Source: Terrimonas_A sp051954695 (GTDB lineage: Bacteria; Bacteroidota; Bacteroidia; Chitinophagales; Chitinophagaceae). Taken from it: 64,000 nucleotides of DNA. The stretch covers positions 124,001 through 188,000 of the forward strand of contig JBQCHL010000006.1 in the NCBI GenBank assembly GCA_051954695.1, given 5' to 3'. Shown here one piece after another: positions 8,362 to 16,125 of the stretch (within the stretch, counting starts at the first letter, position 1; each line of letters opens with the position of its first letter). A program made the position numbers and the translations under genes. The notes below the pieces were generated by a model. It was not told the DNA's origin, searched no databases, and worked only from the letters and a program-made list of their open reading frames with translations.

Positions 8362-8423
8362 TCTTTGTGTTCTTCGTGTCTTTGTAGGAAATTATTCCCA
8401 CAAAGACACGAAGAACACAAAGA
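8362..8423. repeat. Palindromic intergenic repeat (family 1, copy A, inside-out)
   Basis: Two perfect 24-bp arms (8362-8385 and 8400-8423). With one mismatch they extend inward to a 4-nt loop (8391-8394), giving 29-bp arms. The right half reads outward as TTCCCACAAAGACACGAAG followed by AACACAAAGA. It is the same unit as in copies at 32632-32758 and 47794-47875, but with TTCCCAC at the centre instead of at the outer ends. It lies between yqgE and the DUF4197 gene. Confidence 0.85.
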
Positions 8424-8489
8424 TTCCTGGGGGGATACTTTGCAATTATGCGAAATTTGTTTTTTCTTTCCAGCTAAAACACTAACACT

Positions 8490-9212
8490 ATGAAACGGCT
8501 TTTATTCAGCCTTTGCCTTTGCACCACTGTTTTTCTTTCTTCCTGCGACACATTAAAACAAATCGGTTCTGCCCTGATCCCTTCCCAGGCAGAAATGGCT
8601 ACCGGTCTTAAAGATGCGTTGACACAGGGATTGTTCAGCGGCTTTGATGCCTTTGCCAATCCCAATAGCGGAAATCCCCTGTTACGCTTTGCATTTCCCG
8701 GCGATGCTGCCAAGATCGAAAAAACATTGAAAGATCTGGGCATGACCAGCCTGGTAAATGAAGTAACCGGCAAATTCACCAATGCGATGTCTTCAGCAGT
8801 AGTGGCCGCCAAACCCATTTTCCTCAATTCAGTAAAACAAATGAGCCTGAGCGATGCAGCCAGTATATTGCTTACAGACAATATGCATGCAGCAACAGAT
8901 TATTTCAAGAACTCAATGTCGCCGCAACTGATGACAGCCTTCAGGCCGATAGTTGACAGCACTGCCAACCTCAACGGTGCCAATAAAGCCTGGAGCAACC
9001 TGACCAATGTGTATAATAAGATCCCGCTGGTAACGAACAAACTTGAAACCAATCTCACTGATTTTATTGCAGCGCGTGCTATTGATGCCATGTTCAGTTC
9101 GGTTGCTAATGAAGAAGAGAATATCCGCAGCAAATATGAATTCCGCAAAACGGATATAATGAAAAAAGTATTTGGCTATGCAGAGCAGGAAATGAAGCGA
9201 AGGAAAGCCTGA
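8490..9212 (+). CDS. DUF4197 domain lipoprotein
   Basis: Predicted lipoprotein of 240 aa. The signal peptide (residues 1-18) ends in a lipobox LSSC with Cys 19. The rest matches the DUF4197 family: helical, with GLKDALTQG near residue 36, RFAFPGDAAKIEKTLKDLG near 62-80 and MFSSVANEEENIRSK followed by FRKTDIMKKVFGY near the C-terminus. The family occurs widely in Gram-negative bacteria and has no known function. The gene is followed by a strong terminator at 9272-9312 and seems to be monocistronic. Confidence 0.85.
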   Translation: MKRLLFSLCLCTTVFLSSCDTLKQIGSALIPSQAEMATGLKDALTQGLFSGFDAFANPNSGNPLLRFAFPGDAAKIEKTLKDLGMTSLVNEVTGKFTNAMSSAVVAAKPIFLNSVKQMSLSDAASILLTDNMHAATDYFKNSMSPQLMTAFRPIVDSTANLNGANKAWSNLTNVYNKIPLVTNKLETNLTDFIAARAIDAMFSSVANEEENIRSKYEFRKTDIMKKVFGYAEQEMKRRKA

Positions 9213-9217
9213 GGAAA

Positions 9218-9341
9218 CGTTGGCCGATGATCGAATGGCCGTTGGCCGACTTCGATTGTGTATTACATTACAAATAAAAGAGACTTCCAAACTCAGGAAG
9301 TCTCTTTTATTTTATGCTTTGCAATTTAAAATCGGCCAACG
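9218..9341. repeat. Long-range inverted repeat with CGTTGGCCGAT arms
   Basis: CGTTGGCCGAT (9218-9228) is repeated in inverse orientation at 9331-9341, around the terminator hairpin of the DUF4197 gene. A further TGGCCGTTGGCC stretch lies at 9236-9247. Related GTTGG/CCAAC inverted motifs are seen near 16070-16092 and 35213-35230, so this may be another dispersed short family. Confidence 0.45.
9272..9312. terminator. Bidirectional intrinsic terminator after the DUF4197 gene
   Basis: Perfect 17-bp arms (9272-9288 and 9296-9312) with a 7-nt loop. The ends are A-rich on the left and T-rich on the right, so it can stop transcription from the DUF4197 gene and from the opposite side. Confidence 0.85.
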
Positions 9342-9363
9342 AACACAAACTCCATACTCTTCT

Positions 9364-9398
9364 ACAAAAAAGAACCCTCCCGGCTAAAACCAGGAGGG
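9364..9398 (-). terminator. Intrinsic terminator of the atpD-atpC operon
   Basis: Read on the minus strand, a GC-rich stem (arms at 9390-9398 and 9375-9383, CCCTCCTGG against CCGGGAGGG) is followed by a T-rich tail. It lies 109 nt past the atpC stop. Confidence 0.8.
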
Positions 9399-9506
9399 CT
9401 GGATAACAGTTTTCACAATCCGGATAGGCTGGTTTTTCCCCAGTCTATTTTATCCCCTCAATTCTTTCTCACTAAACTAATCGTTATAAGAGAGGGGCTG
9501 CTGTGG

Positions 9507-9770
9507 TCAGGCAGCGTCCACCGGTGTTGCTCCTTCTACCAATACAGTAACCTTGTCATGGAGGAGTTCAACAAATCCGCCCTGTATATCGAAGAAAGCA
9601 AAATGATTTTGTTTATCCTTTAAGACCTTTACACGGCCGGCTTTCAAAGCGCTGACCAGCGGAGCGTGCTTATCGAGCACTTCAAAAGAACCACTGATGC
9701 CAGGCATCTGCACTCCGAATACCTCGCCACTGTAAAGTCTCTTTTCAGGAGTTAATATCTCTAAATTCAT
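9507..9770 (-). CDS. atpC: F-type ATP synthase epsilon subunit (short form)
   Basis: Epsilon subunit of the F1 part of ATP synthase, which couples the gamma shaft to the c-ring. The 87 residues form only the N-terminal beta-sandwich (LEILTPEKRLYSGEVFGVQ, GSFEVLDKHAPLVSAL). The C-terminal helical hairpin that inhibits ATP hydrolysis in longer homologues is absent, as is usual in Bacteroidota. The gene follows atpD by 24 nt. The remaining ATP synthase genes are not in the window. Confidence 0.95.
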   Translation of the reverse strand: MNLEILTPEKRLYSGEVFGVQMPGISGSFEVLDKHAPLVSALKAGRVKVLKDKQNHFAFFDIQGGFVELLHDKVTVLVEGATPVDAA

Positions 9771-9794
9771 TGTGCGTGTTTAGCCGTTAAAAAA

Positions 9795-11294
9795 TTATCC
9801 CTGAGCCTGAGCCAGCAGTTTCTTTCCTTTCTCAATTGCATCATCAATTGTACCCACAAGGTTGAAGGCTGCTTCAGGATATTCATCCACTTCACCGTCC
9901 ATGATCATGTTGAAGCCGCGGATTGTTTCTTCGATCGGCACCAATACACCTTTCAGACCGGTAAAGGCTTCTGCCACGTGGAAAGGCTGCGACAGGAAGC
10001 GCTGCACTTTACGTGCACGGGCAACGGTCATTTTATCTTCATCGCTCAACTCGTCAAGACCGAGGATAGCGATGATGTCCTGCAATTCTTTATAGCGCTG
10101 CAACATCAGCTTCACACGGTTAGCGCAGTTATAATGTGCATCACCTACTACTTGTGGGCTCAGGATCCTTGAAGTGGAATCCAGCGGATCCACCGCAGGA
10201 TAGATACCCAAGTCAGCGATCTTACGGCTTAATACGGTTGTTGCATCCAGGTGAGCAAAGGTTGTTGCCGGAGCAGGGTCAGTCAAGTCATCCGCAGGTA
10301 CGTAAACCGCCTGTACGGAAGTGATAGAACCATTTTTAGTAGAAGTGATCCTCTCCTGCATCAGGCCCATTTCTGTAGCCAGTGTAGGTTGGTAACCTAC
10401 CGCAGAAGGCATCCGTCCCAGCAGGGCCGATACTTCGGAACCAGCCTGGGTGAAACGGAAGATATTCTCAACGAAGAAAAGGATATCACGTCCTTTGCCT
10501 TGTCCGTCACCATCGCGGTAGTATTCAGCGATAGTAAGGCCGGAAAGGGCCACACGTGCACGGGCTCCGGGAGGTTCGTTCATCTGACCGAACACGAAAG
10601 TTGCTTTGGAATCAGCCAGTTCTTTCATATCCACTTTGCTCAGGTCCCAGCCACCTTCTTCCATGCTGTGTTTGAAAGCGTCGCCGTATTTCATAATGCC
10701 GGCTTCGATCATTTCGCGCATCAGGTCATTTCCTTCACGGGTCCTTTCACCTACACCTGCAAACACGGACAAACCGGAATATGCTTTGGCGATATTGTTG
10801 ATCAGTTCCTGGATCAATACGGTTTTACCTACACCCGCACCACCAAACAGACCGATCTTACCACCTTTTGCATAAGGCTCGATCAGGTCGATTACTTTGA
10901 TACCTGTGTAAAGCACTTCAGAAGCCGTGCTCAGGTTTTCAAAAGCCGGGGGTTTAGCGTGGATTGGGCGGCCGCCTTCTTTGGAAACGACGGGCAATCC
11001 ATCAATAGGGTCTCCGGTTACATTGAACAGGCGGCCTTTAATGGCTTCGCCGGTAGGCATTGCAATAGCCTTTCCTGTATCCACTACTTTGGTTCCACGG
11101 ACAAGACCTTCGGTTCCGTCCATCGCAATGGTACGAACACTGTCTTCACCCAGGTGCTGCTGCACTTCAAGGACAAGGATATCCCCATTTTCCTTTTTGA
11201 TTTCCAATGCGTTATAGATCTCAGGGAGTTTGCCATCAAACTGCACGTCAATTACCGCGCCGATGACCTGCTTTACTTTACCTACGTTTGCCAT
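9795..11294 (-). CDS. atpD: F-type ATP synthase beta subunit
   Basis: Catalytic subunit of F1 ATP synthase, 499 aa. Visible are the N-terminal VIGAVIDVQF, the P-loop GGAGVGKTVLIQELI, the catalytic GERTREGNDL and the signature stretch PAVDPLDSTS. The reading frame is open for another 43 codons upstream, to 11423, but that stretch encodes no family sequence and runs through an intergenic repeat (11389-11481). The ATG at 11294 starts MANVGKVKQVIGAV, the normal N-terminus. It forms a two-gene operon with atpC, separate from the other ATP synthase genes. Confidence 0.97.
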   Translation of the reverse strand: MANVGKVKQVIGAVIDVQFDGKLPEIYNALEIKKENGDILVLEVQQHLGEDSVRTIAMDGTEGLVRGTKVVDTGKAIAMPTGEAIKGRLFNVTGDPIDGLPVVSKEGGRPIHAKPPAFENLSTASEVLYTGIKVIDLIEPYAKGGKIGLFGGAGVGKTVLIQELINNIAKAYSGLSVFAGVGERTREGNDLMREMIEAGIMKYGDAFKHSMEEGGWDLSKVDMKELADSKATFVFGQMNEPPGARARVALSGLTIAEYYRDGDGQGKGRDILFFVENIFRFTQAGSEVSALLGRMPSAVGYQPTLATEMGLMQERITSTKNGSITSVQAVYVPADDLTDPAPATTFAHLDATTVLSRKIADLGIYPAVDPLDSTSRILSPQVVGDAHYNCANRVKLMLQRYKELQDIIAILGLDELSDEDKMTVARARKVQRFLSQPFHVAEAFTGLKGVLVPIEETIRGFNMIMDGEVDEYPEAAFNLVGTIDDAIEKGKKLLAQAQG

Positions 11295-11388
11295 ATATAA
11301 TGGAGAGTGTTTATTTTGGCCGCAAAGGTAAGGGTGGCAAGCGTATCTGCCAATTCGAAAATCCGGAGTTTTTTTGAGGGTGAAAAGT

Positions 11389-11481
11389 ATCACAAAGGGC
11401 GCAAAGGGGTTCGCCAGGAACACAAAGAATTTTACAAGACCCGCGTTGCGACCCTGGCGGCCTCTTTGCGCCCATTGCGAT
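11389..11481. repeat. Imperfect palindromic repeat (family 1, GC-richer variant, copy E)
   Basis: Imperfect inverted repeat between the divergent atpD and L,D-transpeptidase genes. The outer arms are ATCACAAAGGGCGCAAAG (11389-11406) and CTTTGCGCCCATTGCGAT (11464-11481), with further inner pairing around CGCCAGG/CCTGGCG. Its repeated CAAAG/GCAAAG words resemble the copy at 36713-36799 and, more distantly, the A, B and C copies. Confidence 0.7.
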
Positions 11482-11537
11482 CCCCATACAAACCCTGAGA
11501 CAGTTCTTCACATCATGAAAAAAACTATCTTTCCTCC

Positions 11538-13142
11538 ATGAAAACTTTATACCTATCCTTATTCTTTGCATTTTCTGTTTTTCTCGTCTTTTCCTGTAAT
11601 TCCCCCTCTGCCCAATTACCGGAACCTGTAAAAAGAGATACCTCCATCTCCGTTACCAACTCCTACAGCGAACTGTTTTTCGACAGCACTCAACTGGAAA
11701 ATTTTATTGACCGGGAAGACCTTCACGATAGCCTCGCCATATCACTCCGCAATTTCTATAACCAACGCAACTATCAATATGCCTGGTTCTTCCCACAGGG
11801 AATGGCAGATTATGCCAATACTTTTCTTAACCTGCAAAGCGATTACTTCCACTACTCCGGCGACAGTTCCATATACACACCGTCCCTGCAGCCATTAATA
11901 GATTCACTCAGCGATTCCACTACTTACAGCCATGCTCCCGATTCGCTGAAACTGAAAACAGAACTTTTGCTCACCCGCCAGTTCTTCCGCTATGCTTCCC
12001 TCGCCTATGCCGGCAGAAGGGATATCAATACTAAAGACCTGGGCTGGTTCATTCCCCGCAAAAAAATAGATGCAGTATTATTCCTGGATTCATTGCTGAA
12101 AAATAAAGGACAGAACCTATCTGCCTATGAACCGGTGAACCGCCAATACAATCTATTAAAAGATTACCTGCTGAAATATTATGCTATTGAGAAAGGGAAT
12201 GGATGGACACCCATACCTGTTCCCACCACAAAAAAATCCCTTCGTGAAGGCGATTCATCTGAAACCATCGCCCTGCTTAAAAAAAGATTATTCCTTTATG
12301 GCGATCTGAAAGAAGCAGACAGCAGCCAGTTGTTCAATGCCAATCTTACTACAGCCCTTAAAAATTATCAGCACCGTTTCGGCTTAAAAGAAGATGGCAT
12401 TGCCGGCCCGGCCCTGCTCACTCAAATGAATAAACCCGTAAGCGAACGCATCAGGCAGATCCTGATCAATATGGAAAGGATCCGTTGGGTACCAGCCGAG
12501 CCGGCCGGTGATTATTTACTGGTCAATATCCCTGAATATCGCCTGCATGTATATGAAAACGGAAAGTATGCCTGGAATATGGATGTTGTGGTCGGTTCTG
12601 CAGCACACAACACTGTTATTTTTAACGGGGATATGAAATATGTCGTGTTCAGCCCTTATTGGTATGTGCCTCCCGGCATTCTGAAAGCGGAAGTGCTTCC
12701 CGGAATGAAACGCAATAAGAACTATCTCGCCAGCCACAATATGGAATGGAATGGCGGCAATGTGCGTCAGAAGCCAGGCCCACGCAATTCACTGGGATTG
12801 GTCAAATTCCTTTTTCCTAACAGTTATAATATTTACCTGCATGACACTCCATCGAAAAGCCTTTTCAATGAAAACAGCAGGGCTTTCAGTCATGGTTGTA
12901 TCCGGCTGGCCGAGCCCAAAAAGCTAGCCCAATATCTTTTGCGCAATGACCCGGCCTGGGATTCACTCAACATCACCAAAGCCATGAATGCAGGGAAAGA
13001 AAAATATGTTACCCTCAAAAAAACCATTCCTGTATTCATCGGCTATTTCACAGCCTGGGTTGACCGGCAGGGCCAACTGAATTTCAGGGATGATGTGTAT
13101 GGACATGACAAGGAAATGGCAGGAAGGCTTTTTGCCAAATAA
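11538..13142 (+). CDS. L,D-transpeptidase lipoprotein (YcbB-like, YkuD domain)
   Basis: Periplasmic peptidoglycan L,D-transpeptidase of 534 aa. An SPII signal peptide ends in VFSC (Cys 20). An N-terminal helical region is followed by a peptidoglycan-binding domain (NANLTTALKNYQHRFGLKEDG, about residues 267-288) and a C-terminal YkuD domain (about 325-500) with the catalytic motif SHGCIRLAEP near residue 452. This layout matches the YcbB/LdtD subgroup, which forms 3-3 crosslinks. It is probably monocistronic, divergent from atpD, and followed by a 90-nt gap. Confidence 0.92.
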   Translation: MKTLYLSLFFAFSVFLVFSCNSPSAQLPEPVKRDTSISVTNSYSELFFDSTQLENFIDREDLHDSLAISLRNFYNQRNYQYAWFFPQGMADYANTFLNLQSDYFHYSGDSSIYTPSLQPLIDSLSDSTTYSHAPDSLKLKTELLLTRQFFRYASLAYAGRRDINTKDLGWFIPRKKIDAVLFLDSLLKNKGQNLSAYEPVNRQYNLLKDYLLKYYAIEKGNGWTPIPVPTTKKSLREGDSSETIALLKKRLFLYGDLKEADSSQLFNANLTTALKNYQHRFGLKEDGIAGPALLTQMNKPVSERIRQILINMERIRWVPAEPAGDYLLVNIPEYRLHVYENGKYAWNMDVVVGSAAHNTVIFNGDMKYVVFSPYWYVPPGILKAEVLPGMKRNKNYLASHNMEWNGGNVRQKPGPRNSLGLVKFLFPNSYNIYLHDTPSKSLFNENSRAFSHGCIRLAEPKKLAQYLLRNDPAWDSLNITKAMNAGKEKYVTLKKTIPVFIGYFTAWVDRQGQLNFRDDVYGHDKEMAGRLFAK

Positions 13143-13232
13143 GCTATCTCAAAAATAACTTGAAACATTTGTCCGGAACCGAAACACCCATTCGTCAGAT
13201 AAGAAACCTATTCTTCATCTAAAACTATTTGT

Positions 13233-13577
13233 ATGGAAAAGTTCATGTTCATTTTTCATGGTGGCATACCAACAAATGCCAGCCCCGAAGAAATGCAAGC
13301 CAATATGGGCAAATGGATGGCCTGGGTAGAAAAATTGACCAAAGGCGGCCAGTATGTTTCCGGTGAACCCTTACTGCCTGGCGGCAAACTGGTAAAAGGC
13401 CCTAAAGGGAAAAGCGTTACCGATGGCCCTTACACAGAAGGAAAAGAAGTAGTGGGCGGATATTTTATTGTGAACGCTAAAGATTACGATGAGGCTTTAT
13501 CCTACACAAATGATTATCCCGATTATGACCATGGCGGCAGCATACAGGTACGCCAGGTAATGAAAGTGGAAATGTAA
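13233..13577 (+). CDS. YCII-related (DGPF) protein, partner of the ECF sigma factor
   Basis: Small 114-aa protein of the YCII/DGPF fold (ferredoxin-like dimer). The DGPF-type motif appears as VTDGPYTEGKEVVGGYFIV (residues 70-88), and the N-terminus FMFIFHGG is typical. The enzymatic role of this subgroup is not established. The gene is 10 nt upstream of a sigma factor of the ECF42 type; DGPF proteins are the recognised genomic partners of ECF42 factors, and the pair is probably one transcript. No anti-sigma factor gene is next to it. Confidence 0.85.
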   Translation: MEKFMFIFHGGIPTNASPEEMQANMGKWMAWVEKLTKGGQYVSGEPLLPGGKLVKGPKGKSVTDGPYTEGKEVVGGYFIVNAKDYDEALSYTNDYPDYDHGGSIQVRQVMKVEM

Positions 13578-13587
13578 ATTTCTGCTG

Positions 13588-14850
13588 ATGGCTGATAAAG
13601 CACCAGTGAAGCAATTGGTTGATCATCTTTTCCGGCATGAGTCGGGAAAGATGATCTCCGTTTTGTCGAGACTGCTCGGTTTGCAGAACCTTGATGCAGC
13701 CGAAGATATCGTACAGGATACCTTGCTGCAGGCTATGAGCAGTTGGACTTACGGGGCGCTTCCCGACAATCCGCAGGCCTGGTTGCACAGGGTAGCCAGG
13801 AACAAAGCGATCGATCTTCTCCGGCGGAAAAAGAAATTCCGTGAAATAAGCCCCGACTATGCAAGGCTGGTCGAATCCGAATGGACCCTTGCCCCTACCC
13901 TGCATCAATTATTCATGGAAGAAGAGATCCGCGACAGCCAGCTCCGCATGATCTTCGCCGCCTGCCATCCTTCCATCCCCGAAGAATCACAGATAGCTTT
14001 TACATTAAAAACATTATGTGGACTAAGCGTTGCTGAAATAGCACCGGCATTTTTATGCGCTGAAGAAACTATTGCCAAACGCATCTACCGGGCCAAAGAA
14101 AAGATCAGAACAGAAAAAATAGAATTGCAGGCGCCGCAGGGAGAAGAACTTGCTGCAAGGCTGGATGTAGTACTGAAATCACTCTATCTCTTATTCAATG
14201 AAGGATATAATTCTTCTCAACCCGACCTTCTTATCCGCGAAGATCTTTGCGATGAAGCGATGCGTCTTTGCCATTTGCTCACGCAACATCCGCTCACCCG
14301 CCTGCCACGATCCTATGCATTGCTTTCATTGTTTTGTTTCCAGTCGTCCCGTTTAAAAGCAAGGCTGGATGACAACGGGCATATCATCATCCTCAAATAC
14401 CAGGACAGGAATAAATGGGACCGCTCCCTGATCCGCCAGGGATTTGATCAACTGGAATTTGCTGCCGAGCCGTTTGAGATCTCTACTTACCATCTCGAAG
14501 CCGGCATTGCTTCCATACATGCGGCAGCTCCTTCATTTGAGCAAACAGACTGGCGCTCTATCCATCATCTTTACGAAATGCTGTATCAGTTGCAACCCAA
14601 TCCCATTATTGCGCTGAACAAAGCCATTGCCTCCGCTTATGCCATCGGCCGGCAACATGCCTTGCAGGAACTGCAAAAGATAACCGGTCTCGAAAATCAT
14701 TACCTGTATTTTGCCAGCCTGGGTGAAATATACTTCGATATGAAAGACCTGGAAAAAGCAAAAGAAAACTTCAGGAAAGCTATAAATCTTACTTCTTCCC
14801 TCCCCGAAAAGCAGTTGCTGGAAGAGAAGATGGGCCGATGCCTGAATTAG
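13588..14850 (+). CDS. ECF sigma factor with long C-terminal extension (ECF42-like, DUF6596)
   Basis: RNA polymerase sigma factor of 420 aa, over twice the length of a plain ECF. Region 2 spans about residues 10-85 (LDAAEDIVQDTLLQAM, NPQAWLHRVARNKAIDLLRR); region 4 lies at about 125-180 (LKTLCGLSVAEIAPAFLCAEETIAKRIYRAKEKI). The remaining 240 residues form the helical ECF42-type extension, with LFNEGYNSS near 210 and a TPR-like end (ASLGEIYFDMKDLEKAKENF). In this class the extension is thought to replace an anti-sigma factor as regulator. The DGPF gene directly upstream is the expected partner and possible target. Confidence 0.9.
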   Translation: MADKAPVKQLVDHLFRHESGKMISVLSRLLGLQNLDAAEDIVQDTLLQAMSSWTYGALPDNPQAWLHRVARNKAIDLLRRKKKFREISPDYARLVESEWTLAPTLHQLFMEEEIRDSQLRMIFAACHPSIPEESQIAFTLKTLCGLSVAEIAPAFLCAEETIAKRIYRAKEKIRTEKIELQAPQGEELAARLDVVLKSLYLLFNEGYNSSQPDLLIREDLCDEAMRLCHLLTQHPLTRLPRSYALLSLFCFQSSRLKARLDDNGHIIILKYQDRNKWDRSLIRQGFDQLEFAAEPFEISTYHLEAGIASIHAAAPSFEQTDWRSIHHLYEMLYQLQPNPIIALNKAIASAYAIGRQHALQELQKITGLENHYLYFASLGEIYFDMKDLEKAKENFRKAINLTSSLPEKQLLEEKMGRCLN

Positions 14851-14851
14851 C

Positions 14852-14859
14852 TACATTTG
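14852..14859 (+). promoter_or_regulatory. Putative -7 promoter element of the GNAT-like gene
   Basis: TACATTTG fits TAnnTTTG and begins 2 nt after the stop codon of the sigma factor gene, 17 nt before the next ATG. This suggests a separate promoter with a very short leader. No clear -33 TTG is seen. Confidence 0.4.
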
Positions 14860-14875
14860 CTTCTCAAATTTTCTT

Positions 14876-16069
14876 ATGCAACTGGTAGAGGTCACCGATG
14901 AATCAACAGCCCGGGATTTTCTGAAAGTGAATGTGCTCATTAATAAAGGGAACCCGGATTATATTCAGCCGCTGGATAAAGATATTAACGATGTATTTGA
15001 TAAGAACAAGAACAAAGCTTTCCGGCATGGCGAAGTAATACGTTGGGTGTTGCGGGATAAGGACGGCCAACTCATCGGGCGGATCGCAGCATTCGTCAAT
15101 AAAAAATATAAGAACAAAGGAGATGATGGGCCTGTAGGCGGTATCGGCTTTTTTGACTGTATCAATGATCAACCTGCTGCAGATATGTTGTTTGATGTAG
15201 CCAAACACTGGCTGCTGCAATATGGCATGGAATCAATGGACGGGCCTATCAATTTTGGAGAACGCGACCGCTGGTGGGGGTTACTGGTGCAAGGATATGA
15301 ACCACCGGTGTATTGCCTTAATTATAATCCACCTTATTATAAAGAACTGTTTGAGCATTACGGATTTAAAAATTATTTTAACCAGGTATGTTTTGCATTG
15401 GACGTAGCCAATTACCTCCAGGAAAAATTTTACCTGCGCCATGCGGAATGCGCTGCCAATCCTGATCTGAAGGCCAGGCATATCCGTAAAGCCGAACTGG
15501 ACAAATTTGCCAAAGACTTTACGACGGTTTACAATAAAGCCTGGGCTGGTCATGGTGGTATGAAGCAACTCGAAGAAAAAGTAGTCCGTGCCATGTTCCG
15601 CTCCATGAAGCCTGTAATGGACGAAACCCTGTGCTGGTTTGTTTATCATAAAGAAGATCCTATTGCTGTATGGATCAATCTACCCGATCTGAATCAGTGG
15701 TTCAAACACCTGCATGGAAAGTTTGACCTGCTGCACAAGCTGAAATTCCTGTGGCTGAAAAAGACAAAGAAGATCGACAAGTTCGTGGGGCTCATTTTTG
15801 GTGTGGTTCCCGAATGGCAGGGTAAAGGTGTGGATAGTTTTATGATCGTGGAAGGTGCCAGCGTGATACAGCGAGGCCGCTTTGAGAACGGTAAATATAC
15901 TATAGGAGATCCCTTCTATAAAAAATATGAAATGCAATGGATAGGCGAATTCAATCCTAAAATGATCAATGTGGCAGAAGCACTGGGAACTTACCGCAGC
16001 CGCATTCTGACCACGTACCGTTACCAGTTTGACAGGACGAAGGAGTTTAAGCCGCATCCGCTGGTGTAG
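14876..16069 (+). CDS. GNAT-superfamily-like protein, function unknown
   Basis: Soluble 397-aa protein without signal peptide. It resembles the large two-domain acyltransferase-like proteins annotated as GNAT N-acetyltransferases in Bacteroidota. Visible are VNVLINKGNPDYIQPL (residues 19-34), a beta strand with GRIAAFVNKKY, the well-kept block DGPINFGERDRWWGLLVQGYE split over residues 121-141, and the C-terminal GVVPEWQGKGVDSFMI, which resembles a GNAT acetyl-CoA loop (Q/R-x-x-G-x-G/A) with one glycine kept. The substrate is unknown. It stands between the ECF gene and dnaX and may have its own promoter. Confidence 0.65.
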   Translation: MQLVEVTDESTARDFLKVNVLINKGNPDYIQPLDKDINDVFDKNKNKAFRHGEVIRWVLRDKDGQLIGRIAAFVNKKYKNKGDDGPVGGIGFFDCINDQPAADMLFDVAKHWLLQYGMESMDGPINFGERDRWWGLLVQGYEPPVYCLNYNPPYYKELFEHYGFKNYFNQVCFALDVANYLQEKFYLRHAECAANPDLKARHIRKAELDKFAKDFTTVYNKAWAGHGGMKQLEEKVVRAMFRSMKPVMDETLCWFVYHKEDPIAVWINLPDLNQWFKHLHGKFDLLHKLKFLWLKKTKKIDKFVGLIFGVVPEWQGKGVDSFMIVEGASVIQRGRFENGKYTIGDPFYKKYEMQWIGEFNPKMINVAEALGTYRSRILTTYRYQFDRTKEFKPHPLV

Positions 16070-16125
16070 TGGTCGTTGGTCAACCTCCAACTCAATCATT
16101 TTTCCTAATTTAGCCGTTCCGCATT

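Noticed and set aside
10251..11300. Open frame of 349 codons on the plus strand opposite atpD
   Set aside because: It mirrors the conserved atpD coding sequence and its translation has no family features; long antisense frames are common opposite GC-biased conserved genes.
11295..11423. Upstream extension of the atpD frame
   Set aside because: The 43 extra codons cross the intergenic repeat at 11389-11481 and have no resemblance to the family N-terminus, which starts at 11294.
16065..16100. GTTGG/CCAAC inverted motif before dnaX
   Set aside because: Short and imperfect; mentioned only as a possible relative of the repeat at 9218-9341, not called on its own.
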